Below, piece by piece: positions 12,683 to 21,014 of a stretch of DNA of 64,000 bases. This DNA is from Chloroflexi bacterium UBA4736 (GTDB taxonomy: Bacteria; Chloroflexota; Dormibacteria; Dormibacterales; Dormibacteraceae). The notes beneath the pieces are model-generated. The model did not search any database. It saw nothing but the letters and a program-made list of their open reading frames with translations, and was not told the DNA's origin. A program made the position numbers and the translations under genes. The stretch is from NCBI GenBank assembly GCA_002404015.1, contig DHIW01000004.1:31284-95283 (forward strand). Reading direction: 5' to 3'. How positions within the stretch are numbered: position 1 is the first letter of the stretch; every line of letters begins with the position of its first letter.

Positions 12683-12824
12683 GCCACCTCGATCCGTGCC
12701 GTGCTTCCGCCCAATCACCGGCACATATTATTCGCGGGCGTGCTTCGAGTCGAAGGGCTTTGTAAAGCGGTGCCGCGACGTGACGGCCCTCCGCGACTTG
12801 ACGGTCTCGCCGCCGGCCCGCGGC

Positions 12825-14108
12825 CTACGCCGGGTAGTCGGCCGGCTCCAGCGTGAACACGGCCGGCCGCAGCAGCCTGATCGCCACCACCACGGCGCCC
12901 GCGACCGCGGCGCCCACGAACATCGCGAGGGGGGCTCCGAACAGCGACGCCAGGGCACCCGCCTGGGTGGCTCCTAGCGGTCCGACGCCCATCAGCGACT
13001 GCGCGTAGAGCGCCATCACACGGCCTCGCAGCCGGTCGGGGGTGACCGTCTGCACGCGCGTGTTGGCGGTGGCCAGGAACCACATCTGCGCGAACCCGCT
13101 CAGATAGAGAAGGACCAGGGACAGCGGCAGGGAGCGGCTGATCGAAAAGCCGATCAGCGCCGCCGACCAGCCCAGGGCGACCCAGAACTGGAGGCGGCCG
13201 TTGGCGCGGTTGCTCACGGCCAGGGTGAGGGCGGCGGTCAGCGCCCCCGCGCCCAGCGCCGCCATCAGGAAACCGAAGCCGGCGGCGCCGATGTGCAGCA
13301 CCCCGTCGGCGAAGAGCGGGATCAGGGTCAGCCGGTTCATAGCAAAGAGCGAGAACACCGCGACCATGACCAGCATCGTGCCGACGATGGGGTCCCGGCG
13401 CGCGTAGACAGCGCCTTCCTTGATGCGCTCGACCATCGACACGTTTTCCGGGCTCTTCACCAGCCGGGGCAGGTTGCTCATCAACGTCAGCGCCACGATC
13501 GCGGCCAGGAAGGAGAGGCTGTTGATCAGGAAGCAGATCGGCACGCCGACCACGGCGATCAGGATCCCCGCCAGCGACGGTCCGACCACCGCGGCGGCAT
13601 TCCAGACCGAGGAGTTGAGCGCGATCGCGTTCATGAGGTCGTCGCGACCCACCATCTCGATCGCGAAGGCCTGCCGGGCCGGCACGTCGAAGACCTGGAT
13701 CACGCCCCAGGCCAGGCCCGCCAGCAGGACCATCCAGTACGCGGCGTGGTTGGTGTGGCTGGCCAGGAAGAGCCCGAACGAAGGGACCATGAACAGGGTC
13801 TGCGTGACCTGCAGGACGCCGCGCTTCGGGAAGCGGTCGGCGACCAGCCCGCCGAACGGCCCGAAGACCAGGATCGGGAGGTACTGCACAGCCAAGGCCA
13901 GCCCGACCAGGAGGCCGTTGTGGGTCAGCTCGAGGGCCAGCCAGGGCAGCGCGATCGACTGCATCCAGGTGCCGATCGTGGAGATCAGCTGGCCGCCGAA
14001 GAACAGGCGGTAGTTGCGGTGCCGGAGGGCGCCGAGCACGCGACGGGGGGTGCCGGGCGGGGGGGCCTGGGCTCGGGAGACGGACACGCTCCCTGATAAT
14101 CGCACCAT
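12825..14108 (-). CDS. MFS transporter (MFS_3/enterobactin-exporter-like)
   Basis: This ~427-residue protein has about 12 hydrophobic segments. The start LGALRHRNYRLFFGGQLIS and IGTWMQSIALPWLALEL are typical of the MFS_3 efflux family, as are GPFGGLVADRFPKR (loop 2-3 motif) and DVPARQAFAIEMVGRDDLM. Export of a small molecule is likely; the substrate is unknown. The start is uncertain. The ATG at 14108 overlaps, on the opposite strand, the ATG of the SRPBCC gene. A GTG at 14087 is an alternative. Confidence 0.85.
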   Translation of the reverse strand: MVRLSGSVSVSRAQAPPPGTPRRVLGALRHRNYRLFFGGQLISTIGTWMQSIALPWLALELTHNGLLVGLALAVQYLPILVFGPFGGLVADRFPKRGVLQVTQTLFMVPSFGLFLASHTNHAAYWMVLLAGLAWGVIQVFDVPARQAFAIEMVGRDDLMNAIALNSSVWNAAAVVGPSLAGILIAVVGVPICFLINSLSFLAAIVALTLMSNLPRLVKSPENVSMVERIKEGAVYARRDPIVGTMLVMVAVFSLFAMNRLTLIPLFADGVLHIGAAGFGFLMAALGAGALTAALTLAVSNRANGRLQFWVALGWSAALIGFSISRSLPLSLVLLYLSGFAQMWFLATANTRVQTVTPDRLRGRVMALYAQSLMGVGPLGATQAGALASLFGAPLAMFVGAAVAGAVVVAIRLLRPAVFTLEPADYPA

Positions 14109-14574
14109 GGCGAAGATCCGCGAGGAGGTGGATATCGACGCCCTGCCGGAACGGGTCTGGGCCGTCGTCCACGAGGATCTGAAGAACGCCGCCAAATGGA
14201 GCGGATACGTTCGGAAGGCGGAGCCGCTGGACGCGAACCCGCCCGGCAAGGGCGACCGGGTACGTTACCACCTGGAGCTGCCGGGCGGTTTCAAGGAGGC
14301 CCTGGAGGTCGAGCAGAGCGTGTTCACAAAGCCCCGCCGCTGCGCCGGCAAGTTCATCGGCGGCCCGCTCAAGGGCACCTGGTCCTACAGCTACACGACC
14401 CAGGCCGGCAAAACCCACCTCACATACGAGATGGACTACGAGCTGGGCGGCATCCTGCGCTTCGCCGGCGGGATGCTGAAGGGCCAGTACGAGAAGGGCA
14501 TCAGGGATTCGATGGTGTCCCTCAAGAAGTACGTCGAGGCGGGCAAGGGACCGAAGGCGGCCCCCGCCCGGTGA
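14107..14574 (+). CDS. SRPBCC (START-like) domain protein
   Basis: This 155-residue protein matches the polyketide-cyclase/START fold: an N-terminal strand VDIDALPERVWAVV, then AAKWSGYVRKAEPL, a long antiparallel strand region, and a C-terminal amphipathic helix (GMLKGQYEKGIRDSMVSLKK). Such proteins bind hydrophobic ligands. The start is ATG 14107, and its stop overlaps the GTG of the following CoA-ester lyase, so it heads a small operon with lyase and acyl-CoA dehydrogenase genes. The ligand is unknown. Confidence 0.8.
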   Translation: MAKIREEVDIDALPERVWAVVHEDLKNAAKWSGYVRKAEPLDANPPGKGDRVRYHLELPGGFKEALEVEQSVFTKPRRCAGKFIGGPLKGTWSYSYTTQAGKTHLTYEMDYELGGILRFAGGMLKGQYEKGIRDSMVSLKKYVEAGKGPKAAPAR

Positions 14575-15482
14575 GGGCCCGGCGCTCGATCCTCTCGGTC
14601 CCCGCCACCGAGCGACGGTTCCACGCCAAGGCCGCCGAATCGGCGGCCGACATGGTCATCCTCGACCTGGAGGACTCGGTCGCCCCGGCGCGCAAGGAGG
14701 ATGCCCGGGGCCTGGTGCTGGAAGCCCTGCGCGGCCACTCCTACGAGGGCAAGCTGCGGGCGGTCCGGATCAACGGGCTCGACACGGCCTGGTGGCAGGA
14801 CGACCTCGGCCAGGTCGTCCCGGAGCTCGGCGACCGCCTGGACGTGGTGGTGGTGCCCAAGGTGGAGTCGGCGGGTGCCGTCGAGGCGGTCGCGGGCGCC
14901 CTGGACGAGCTCGGCAGCTCGGCCGGGCTCGACCTGCAGATCGAGAGCGCCCGCGGCATGGAGGCCGTCAGCGAGATCGCCGCCGCCTCGCGCCGCGTCC
15001 AGGCTCTGCACTTCGGGCCCGGCGACTTCGGCGCCGACCTGCGAATGCCGGGGCTCAGCATCGGGGCGGCTGTCGAAGACTACCCGGGCGACATCTGGCA
15101 CCCCTTCCTGGCCCGGATCCTGGTGGCGGCGCGAGCCAACGGCCTGCTGGCGGTGGACGGTCCGTACGCCAACGTCCGCGACCTGGACGGGCTGCGCCGC
15201 TCGGCGCGGCGGAGCGCCCTGCTCGGCTACGACGGCAAGTGGGCGCTGAACCCGGCCCAGGCGGACGTTCTGAACGAGGTGTACGCCCCCGCGCAGGAGG
15301 AGTTCGACAAGGCGAGCGCGATCTTGAGCGCGTACGAACGGTCCACGGAAGCGGGCCAGGGGGCCGCCCGGTTGGGCGCGGAGATGATCGACGAGGCGAC
15401 CCGAAAGATGGCGCTCGTGACGGTCGAACGGGGGCGGGCAGCCGGTATGACGGCGGGGACGTGGGAACCCGGGATCGACTGA
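14571..15482 (+). CDS. HpcH/HpaI-family CoA ester lyase (CitE-like)
   Basis: This 303-residue protein resembles citryl/malyl-CoA lyases. It has RRSILSVPATERRF at the N-terminus, the acidic metal/phosphate motif MVILDLEDSVAPARKEDAR, VPKVESAGAVEAV, LQIESARGM (metal-binding Glu), LHFGPGDFGADL and YDGKWALNPAQADVLN. It probably cleaves or condenses a 3-hydroxyacyl-CoA such as malyl- or methylmalyl-CoA. It starts at GTG 14571 (GTGA overlap) and slightly overlaps the following acyl-CoA dehydrogenase. Confidence 0.88.
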   Translation: MRARRSILSVPATERRFHAKAAESAADMVILDLEDSVAPARKEDARGLVLEALRGHSYEGKLRAVRINGLDTAWWQDDLGQVVPELGDRLDVVVVPKVESAGAVEAVAGALDELGSSAGLDLQIESARGMEAVSEIAAASRRVQALHFGPGDFGADLRMPGLSIGAAVEDYPGDIWHPFLARILVAARANGLLAVDGPYANVRDLDGLRRSARRSALLGYDGKWALNPAQADVLNEVYAPAQEEFDKASAILSAYERSTEAGQGAARLGAEMIDEATRKMALVTVERGRAAGMTAGTWEPGID

Positions 15483-16879
15483 ACGACCTGCTCGCAAGGG
15501 TTCGGGCGGACCCGGACGACGTCGGCCGCTACGAGCTGGCCTGGGCGGCGGCCCGAGCCGAGGCCGCCGACGCAGCACGCGAGTGGGCGGCCAACACGGG
15601 CGACGAGCTGGCGGGGCTGATCGCGGCCGCCGCCGAGGGGGTCGAGGACGACTCCCTGGAGCAGGCTCGCCGGCTGGCCCGGATCGGTGGCCTCCTAAAG
15701 CCGACCGAGGATCTCGGCGCCGATGAGGAGCAGCGACTGCTGCGGGCTCGGTTCCGGGAGTTCGCGGACCGGGTCGTCCGGCCCCGAGCTGCCGCCATCC
15801 ACCGCCAGCAGCTGCCGATCCCCGACGAGATCATCGAGGGGGCCGCCGGTCTCGGGCTCTTCAATCTCTCGAGCACCGACTTCCGGACCATGCTGATCGC
15901 CACCGAAGAGCTCTCGGCCGCCTCCCTCAACGCCGCCGGCAGCCTGATCACGCGTCCCGAGATCCTGGTGCACGCCCTGCTCCGGGCGGGCACCGACGAG
16001 CAGAAGGCGCGCTGGCTGCCGGATATCACGAACGGCCGGAAGATGGTCGCCGTCGCCGTGACCGAGCCGGGGGCCGGCTCGGACGTGGCCGCTCTCGGCG
16101 ACTGCCTGGCCACGCGCGCCGAGGCCGGCTGGCTGCTGGACGGGCGCAAGCGCTGGGCCGGCTTCTCCGCCCGGGCCGAGCTGATCGCGATCCTGGTCCG
16201 GACCCGCGAGGGCGCCGGCCACCGCGGCCTGTCGCTGTTCGTGATCGAGAAACCGCGCCTCGACCAGCGGGACTTCGAGCACCACCAGGAGGCCGGCGGG
16301 CTGCTGCGCGGGACGGCCATTCCGATCCTCGGCTACCGCGGCATGAACACCTACGACCTGCAGTTCGAGCGCTATCTCGTGCCCGAGCAGAACCTGATCG
16401 GCGGGCCGGCCTGGCTGGACCGCGGCTTCTACCTCCAGATGGAGGCGTTCAGCGTCGGCCGCCTGCAGACCGCGGGCCGCTCGGTGGGGGTGATGCAGGC
16501 CGCGCTCGACGCCGCCCGTGCCTACGCCGCCCAGCGGGTGGTGTTCGGCAGCCGGGTGGCCGACCTGCAGCTGGCGCAGGCCAGCCTGGGTGGGATGGCG
16601 GTCGCCGTCAACTCCGCGCGCCAGCTGAGCTACCGCGCCGCCCGCCTCATGGACCAGGGCACGGGCCAGGTGCAGGCCTCGCTGGCCAAGCTCTTCGCGG
16701 CCAGGATGGCCGAGCGGGTGACCCGCGACGCCATGCAGGTGCACGGCGGCAACGGCTACAGCGAGGAGTCGGACGTCTCCCGCTACTTCGTCGACGCCCG
16801 GGCGCTTACGATCTTCGAGGGAGCGGAGGAGGTGCTGGCATTGCGCGTCATCGCCAAGGCGCTTCTGGAGGAGATCTGA
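15461..16879 (+). CDS. Acyl-CoA dehydrogenase with N-terminal extension
   Basis: This 472-residue flavoenzyme has an extra ~75-residue helical N-terminus before the acyl-CoA dehydrogenase fold. Fold motifs include VAVTEPGAGSDVAAL, WLLDGRKRWAGFSARAE, GRLQTAGRSVGVMQAALD, RDAMQVHGGNGYSEESDV and LTIFEGAEEVLALRVIA. The likely catalytic Glu is in FEGAEE. It should oxidise an acyl-CoA to the enoyl-CoA and pass electrons to ETF. The start GTG 15461 follows a GGGG tract. The substrate may be related to the neighbouring CoA-ester lyase. Confidence 0.88.
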   Translation: MGTRDRLNDLLARVRADPDDVGRYELAWAAARAEAADAAREWAANTGDELAGLIAAAAEGVEDDSLEQARRLARIGGLLKPTEDLGADEEQRLLRARFREFADRVVRPRAAAIHRQQLPIPDEIIEGAAGLGLFNLSSTDFRTMLIATEELSAASLNAAGSLITRPEILVHALLRAGTDEQKARWLPDITNGRKMVAVAVTEPGAGSDVAALGDCLATRAEAGWLLDGRKRWAGFSARAELIAILVRTREGAGHRGLSLFVIEKPRLDQRDFEHHQEAGGLLRGTAIPILGYRGMNTYDLQFERYLVPEQNLIGGPAWLDRGFYLQMEAFSVGRLQTAGRSVGVMQAALDAARAYAAQRVVFGSRVADLQLAQASLGGMAVAVNSARQLSYRAARLMDQGTGQVQASLAKLFAARMAERVTRDAMQVHGGNGYSEESDVSRYFVDARALTIFEGAEEVLALRVIAKALLEEI

Positions 16880-17388
16880 TGCTGGCCTACATCTTCTGGC
16901 ACTGGACCCGGTCGCCGGCGTCGGAGTACGAAGCGGCGCTGGTGGGATTTCACCGGGAGCTGGAGGGGCTCCAGGTGCCGGGCCTGCAGGCTACGGCCAG
17001 CTATCGGATCCAGGGAGCGACCTGGGCTGGCGAGGGGCTGGCCTACGAGGACTGGTACCTGGTCGGCGGCTCGGCCGACCTCGACGTGCTCAACGAGGCG
17101 GCCGTCTCAAGGCCGATCCGGCCGGCGCACGACCGGCCTGCCCATCTCGCGGAAGGTGGGGCTGGCGGCCTCTACCGGCTCCAGAGCGGCGAGCCGGACC
17201 TCGACGCCGCGGAGGTGGCCTGGATCGCCAAGCCGCCAGGCCTGGCCTACGAGGACTTCTACTCCGGCCTGCCCCCGCTGCGGGCGCTCTTCAGGCGGCA
17301 GATGGTGCTGGGCCCGACCCCGGAGTTCTGCGCCTTCGGGGCGCGCGACCTGGATGGCCGGCTCGTGCGCCGCGAGCGTCTCGTCTAG
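16879..17388 (+). CDS. Hypothetical protein downstream of acyl-CoA dehydrogenase
   Basis: This 169-residue soluble protein begins MLAYIFWHWTR and shares the TGATG junction with the acyl-CoA dehydrogenase. It contains two similar halves (YIFWHWTR...YEDWYLVGG and VAWIAKPPGLAYEDFYSGL), suggesting a duplicated ferredoxin-like or EthD/ABM-like barrel. No catalytic motif is evident and I do not recognise the family. Tight coupling suggests a function in the same acyl-CoA pathway. Confidence 0.7.
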   Translation: MLAYIFWHWTRSPASEYEAALVGFHRELEGLQVPGLQATASYRIQGATWAGEGLAYEDWYLVGGSADLDVLNEAAVSRPIRPAHDRPAHLAEGGAGGLYRLQSGEPDLDAAEVAWIAKPPGLAYEDFYSGLPPLRALFRRQMVLGPTPEFCAFGARDLDGRLVRRERLV

Positions 17389-17394
17389 CGGCCG

Positions 17395-17838
17395 CTAGAA
17401 AGGAAGCAGCTCCAGCTGCTCGGCGCGGTCGTTGATGGCGCGCCGGAGCTGGGTCATCAGGTCGCGGTAGTGGGCCTGCGCGCTCTCCTCGTCGAGGTCC
17501 AGCTCGCGGAGGATGCGCACGACGTTGTTCATGGCTTGCAGCCCCGTCACCTCGTCCTGGCGCAGGTTGCGGCCGGCCGCGCGGAGGGCGGCGGCGGCGC
17601 GCTCCTGGCCGTGGGTCTTGAGCAGGCTGATCAGGCGGGCCGTCGCGACCAGCGCCTTCTGCGTGGTCGGGTGGACGTCCGCGGACACCAGCGCCCTTCG
17701 GGCGGCCGCGTTGCCGCGGGTCCGGCGGACGAGCCCGCGAGCGCCCCGGAGCGCTCGGGGCAGGAGGGGACCGGCGATCACCGCCACACCGGCCAGAACC
17801 AGCAGGCCGGCCAGGACGCCCACGAGCACTTCGAGCAC
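17395..17838 (-). CDS. Small membrane-anchored helical protein
   Basis: This 147-residue protein begins VLEVLVGVLAGLLVLAGVAV, one N-terminal membrane segment, followed by a basic stretch and an all-helical soluble domain ending DRAEQLELLPF. The start is GTG 17838. It is divergent from the SDR gene, whose GTG is 23 bases away, so the two must share a very short promoter region. I do not recognise the family. Confidence 0.65.
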   Translation of the reverse strand: MLEVLVGVLAGLLVLAGVAVIAGPLLPRALRGARGLVRRTRGNAAARRALVSADVHPTTQKALVATARLISLLKTHGQERAAAALRAAGRNLRQDEVTGLQAMNNVVRILRELDLDEESAQAHYRDLMTQLRRAINDRAEQLELLPF

Positions 17839-17860
17839 GTCCCTACGATACCCTTGGCCG

Positions 17861-18649
17861 GTGACGGACGAACATCGCGTAGCTGTGATAACCGGCGCCT
17901 CGTCCGGCATCGGGGCCAGCACCGCGAGAGCCCTCGGCGGCGCCGGGTTCACCACCGTCTTGGGCGCGCGCCGCGTCGACCTGCTGAAGCAGGTGGCGGA
18001 GGAGTCGGGCGGCGTGGCCCTCCAGCTGGACGTCACCGACACGGCCAGTGTCAAGGCCTTCGCCGCCGAGGTGGACCGCCGCTTCGGCCGCGTCGACGTG
18101 CTGGTCAACAACGCCGGGCTGGCGTTGGGCCTGACGCCGGTCGAGTCGACACCGGACAAGTTCTGGGAGGGGATGTGGGAGGCCAACGTTCACGGCCTGC
18201 TGAGGGTCACCCGGGAGTGCCTGCCGCTGCTTCGCAAGGCGCCCTTCGGCCATATCGTGAACCTGGGCTCGATCGCCGGCTTCGAGGTCTACAAGGGGGG
18301 CGCGGGCTACGCGGCGACGAAGTGGGCCGTGCGGGCCATCACCCGGACGCTCCGCCTGGAGCTGAACGGAGAGCCCATCCGGGTCAGTGAGATCGCGCCT
18401 GGCATGACCAGGACCGAGTTCAGCCTGGTCCGCTTCGAGGGCGACGAGAAGGCGGCCACGGAGCCCTACAAGGACGTCAAGCCGCTGGACGGCGACGACA
18501 TCGCGGCCTGCATCAAGTTCGTCGTCACGCTGCCGCCGCACGTGAACATCGACGAGATGGTCATCCGGCCGCTGCAGCAGGCCGCCAGCTTCATGGTCGC
18601 GCGCGACCCCGAGCTGGCCCGCAAGCTGGGGGCCGAACCCGCCTGCTAG
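17861..18649 (+). CDS. Short-chain dehydrogenase/reductase (YdfG-like)
   Basis: This 262-residue classical SDR has the nucleotide motif ITGASSGIGAST, LDVTD, VLVNNAGLALG, the catalytic serine in NLGSIAGFEV, and YAATK for the Tyr/Lys pair. The ending, with PPHVNIDEMVIRPLQQ, resembles the YdfG group of NADP-dependent 3-hydroxy acid dehydrogenases. It starts at GTG 17861, possibly leaderless, with a TACGAT box about 12 bases upstream. Confidence 0.88.
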   Translation: MTDEHRVAVITGASSGIGASTARALGGAGFTTVLGARRVDLLKQVAEESGGVALQLDVTDTASVKAFAAEVDRRFGRVDVLVNNAGLALGLTPVESTPDKFWEGMWEANVHGLLRVTRECLPLLRKAPFGHIVNLGSIAGFEVYKGGAGYAATKWAVRAITRTLRLELNGEPIRVSEIAPGMTRTEFSLVRFEGDEKAATEPYKDVKPLDGDDIAACIKFVVTLPPHVNIDEMVIRPLQQAASFMVARDPELARKLGAEPAC

Positions 18650-18709
18650 GAAGTTCTGCTAGCGCTTTCTGGGGATGTAGCCGGCCGCACGGGCCTCTTC
18701 CAGGCTGAT

Positions 18710-18889
18710 TCAACAGCCGGGTTCGCCGTAGTAGCCGCAACAGTTTTTGAGCCTCCTCAACCGCCTCCAGTAGGCCTGTCCCACCAGCCGGAACCGCTCG
18801 GGGAGCGAGTGGTCGCCCGCCCTCAGGTTGCGGAGGAGCCCGCCGAAGCTGGCGTCAGAGAACCGATCGTGGTCGTGGCCAGCGCACAT
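18710..18889 (-). CDS. Cys-rich small protein ending at an in-frame TGA
   Basis: This 59-residue protein starts MCAGHDHDRF and ends NCCGYYGEPGC followed by TGA. The Cys-Cys-Gly...Pro-Gly-Cys ending resembles small proteins I know as CCGxYGxPGCC, where a second Cys follows. Here TGA occupies that position, and the frame stays open for 16 more codons (ISLEEARAAGYIPRKR) to a TAG at 18659. It follows the lipoprotein gene by 6 bases. The product is too short for automatic callers. Function is unknown, although the cysteines suggest metal or redox activity. Confidence 0.6.
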   Translation of the reverse strand: MCAGHDHDRFSDASFGGLLRNLRAGDHSLPERFRLVGQAYWRRLRRLKNCCGYYGEPGC

Positions 18890-18895
18890 CGAACC

Positions 18896-19288
18896 TCACT
18901 CATAGTACGAGCCGCCGTACTCGATCCAGCCCGACTGCGGGCAGCCTGAGGAGGTGTGGGCGTGGGTGCAGTGGACACCCGGGTGCCCGGGGTCAAGGTA
19001 GAGCTGGCCCCGGACCACCACCTGGTCGCCCTGGTGGGCCGGGACCCAGGTCGCCAGGGACACGTTGTGGTCGATCTCCAGGACGTCTCCGGAGCCGGCC
19101 AGGACCACCAGGTGCTCATGGGTGCCGGAGCGCACAGGGTCGGCCTGCAGGACTCCGTCGAAGGTCACCTCGGCGCCCGCCCGGCCACCCTGGATGTCCG
19201 CCCGCAGCGTGGCGTCGTCCGCCATGTCGCGACCGCCGCAGGCGAGCAAAAGGCCGGCCGCGAACAGCAGGACCGGCCAGGGCCTCAC
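18896..19288 (-). CDS. DUF3465-family lipoprotein
   Basis: This 130-residue protein starts MRPWPVLLFAAGLLLACGG, a lipoprotein signal with LLAC lipobox. The mature part matches DUF3465: GAEVTFDGVLQADP, THEHLVVLAGSGDVLEIDHN, GDQVVVRGQLYLDP, VHCTHAH and SGWIEYGGSYYE. These are small OB-like exported proteins of unclear role. The gene lies just after hisA on the same strand, overlapping it by 4 bases, and before the Cys-rich peptide. Confidence 0.8.
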   Translation of the reverse strand: MRPWPVLLFAAGLLLACGGRDMADDATLRADIQGGRAGAEVTFDGVLQADPVRSGTHEHLVVLAGSGDVLEIDHNVSLATWVPAHQGDQVVVRGQLYLDPGHPGVHCTHAHTSSGCPQSGWIEYGGSYYE

Positions 19289-20001
19289 GACGCGGCCGCC
19301 AGCGCCTCCGCCAGCTCGAAGCGACCGGCCAGCAGCGCTTTGCCCAGGATGAGCCCGTCGGCGCCAGTCTCGGCCACCGCCACGACGTCCTCCAGGCGCC
19401 CGATCCCGCCCGAGTAGGTGACCGGATGGCGGGAGGCCCGCAGGACCTCGCCCAGTGTTTCGAGGTCGGGGCCCGCCAGCGTGCCGTCACGGTCGATGCT
19501 GGTCACGATCACGCCCTCCAGCGGCGCCTCCTCCCAGCGGGCCACCATCTGGGTGAGGGACAGCTCGGCGAAGTCGGTCCAGCCGGTCACGGCGGGCCGG
19601 CCGGCGCGGACGTCCAGGGCGGCCAGCACCCGGCCTGGATAGGCATCCGCCGCCTCTCGCAGCAGCTCGGGCTGGCGCACCGCGGTGGTGCCCATTACGG
19701 CGGCGGCGGCACCCGCCGCCAGCCAGCCGGCCACGTCCTCCAGGCTCCGGACGCCGCCCGCCACCTGGACCGCTATACCGGTGCCCGCCACCAGGCGGCC
19801 GACGAGCTCTCGGTTGGAACCGTCGCCGCGGGCGGCGTCGAGGTCGACCACATGGAGCCGGCTGGCTCCCGCGGCGGCGTAGGCACGGGCGAGCTCAAGC
19901 GGGTCGCCGTAGACAGTCTCCTGCTCGAAGTCGCCTTTCAGAAGCCGGACGCACCGGCCGCCTCGTAGATCGAGCGAAGGGATCAGCAGCAATATCCGCA
20001 A
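19285..20001 (-). CDS. hisA: HisA: phosphoribosyl-formimino-AICAR-phosphate isomerase
   Basis: The enzyme performs the Amadori isomerisation in histidine synthesis. The frame shows IPSLDLRGGRCVRLLKGDFE with the catalytic Asp, LHVVDLDAA, QVAGGVRSLEDV, VTSIDRDGTLAGPD (second catalytic Asp) and the phosphate site YSGGIGRLEDV. The TTG at 20001 gives ~238 residues, the normal length; a GTG at 20043 would add 14 atypical residues. No other his biosynthesis genes adjoin it, although hisC is at 58931. A dual TrpF-like (PriA) activity cannot be excluded. Confidence 0.9.
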   Translation of the reverse strand: MRILLLIPSLDLRGGRCVRLLKGDFEQETVYGDPLELARAYAAAGASRLHVVDLDAARGDGSNRELVGRLVAGTGIAVQVAGGVRSLEDVAGWLAAGAAAAVMGTTAVRQPELLREAADAYPGRVLAALDVRAGRPAVTGWTDFAELSLTQMVARWEEAPLEGVIVTSIDRDGTLAGPDLETLGEVLRASRHPVTYSGGIGRLEDVVAVAETGADGLILGKALLAGRFELAEALAAAS

Positions 20002-20060
20002 GAAGTTTGACCAGGAGGCCTGAGGTTTGTTAGCCTGCCCCACGCTTTAGTCCTTTCCAT

Positions 20061-20116
20061 TCGCGGAACGCACATTCCGCGAGCTAGCCGGGGGTAGCCA
20101 GGGGCCGTCAGGCCCC
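20061..20116 (+). promoter_or_regulatory. Two-hairpin leader before the LysM/CHAP gene
   Basis: Two perfect hairpins lie just upstream of the ATG at 20121. One is TCGCGGAA/TTCCGCGA with a 6-base loop (20061-20082). The other is GGGGCC-GTCA-GGCCCC (20101-20116), ending 4 bases before the ATG. Between them is AGCCGGGGGTAGCCA. The second hairpin would cover the normal ribosome-binding position. This arrangement suggests RNA-level control. I looked for c-di-AMP (ydaO) or c-di-GMP-I riboswitch consensus and could not confirm either. Confidence 0.5.
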
Positions 20117-20120
20117 GACA

Positions 20121-21014
20121 ATGAATATTGGGTTGCGCGTGCTCGCGTGCGCTTTCGCGTGCGCGTTCTCGATGCTGACGATCGGGGTCACGACAGGGCT
20201 GGCGCCGGCGCCGGAGCTGCGCTCCTCGTACGGGCGTCCGCCGCTGACCCCCGGCCCGGCTCCCGGCGGAGGCGGCTTCGCCTCCCGCCTGACCGTTTCG
20301 CCGCTGCGCGCCGGCGGCCTGGGCGGTGACGGCGAGACGGTCCCGGCCGTGCGCCGGTACCAGGTCCAGGCCGGCGACACGCTGGACGCCATATCAGCTC
20401 GGATGCGCGTGCGCCCCGATACGCTTCGCTGGGCCAACCCCGCTCTGCAGAACAACGACCCCCAGGTCGGCCAGCTGCTCGTGGTGCCGCCGGTGGACGG
20501 CGTCATCCACGTCGTGGCACCCGGCGAGACGCCGAACACCCTGGTCGGCAGCTACGGGGTGAAGCTGGGTGACGTCCTGGATTCCAACGGCCTTCGCTCC
20601 GTCTCCCAGATCCAGACCGGGATGCGGCTGCTGATCCCAGGCGGCAAGCCGCCGGCGGTGGCGCCGATGGCGGGCGGCGGGACGATCAGCTACAGGGCGT
20701 CCGACTTCGACGGCTTCCCCTGGGGCTGGTGCACCTGGTACGTCGCCCAGCGCCGCGACATCCCCTGGGGCGGCGATGCCTGGACCTGGTTCGGCAGTGC
20801 CAAGGCGGCCGGCTTGCAGACCGGCAAGACGCCCAAGCAGGGCGCGATCATGGTGACCTGGGAGAGCTACTGGTACGGCCACGTGGCATACGTCGAGAGC
20901 GTGAACCCTGACGGCTCCTGGGTCGTGTCAGAGATGAACTACAAGCAGTGGGGCGCGGTCGACATGCGAACGATCAAACCCGGCTCAGTCCCTCTCATAG
21001 GATTCGTCTACTAG
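20121..21014 (+). CDS. Secreted LysM-CHAP peptidoglycan hydrolase
   Basis: This 297-residue protein begins with a signal peptide (MNIGLRVLACAFACAFSMLT). A Pro/Gly-rich spacer follows, then two LysM domains (RRYQVQAGDTLDAISARM near residue 80 and HVVAPGETPNTLVGSYGV near 130). The C-terminal CHAP domain starts near 195 (WGWCTWYVAQRRDIPWGGDA), with the catalytic Cys in GWCTWY and the His in YGHVAYVE. It should bind and cleave peptidoglycan outside the membrane during growth or division. The upstream hairpins may control expression. Confidence 0.92.
   Translation: MNIGLRVLACAFACAFSMLTIGVTTGLAPAPELRSSYGRPPLTPGPAPGGGGFASRLTVSPLRAGGLGGDGETVPAVRRYQVQAGDTLDAISARMRVRPDTLRWANPALQNNDPQVGQLLVVPPVDGVIHVVAPGETPNTLVGSYGVKLGDVLDSNGLRSVSQIQTGMRLLIPGGKPPAVAPMAGGGTISYRASDFDGFPWGWCTWYVAQRRDIPWGGDAWTWFGSAKAAGLQTGKTPKQGAIMVTWESYWYGHVAYVESVNPDGSWVVSEMNYKQWGAVDMRTIKPGSVPLIGFVY

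Noticed and set aside
18659-18712. Calling the TGA in the Cys-rich peptide a selenocysteine codon
   Set aside because: No SECIS element or selenocysteine genes are visible; the simpler reading is a stop codon.
20044-20120. A ydaO (c-di-AMP) or GEMM (c-di-GMP-I) riboswitch before the LysM/CHAP gene
   Set aside because: The conserved core sequences of these classes could not be found; only hairpins are claimed.
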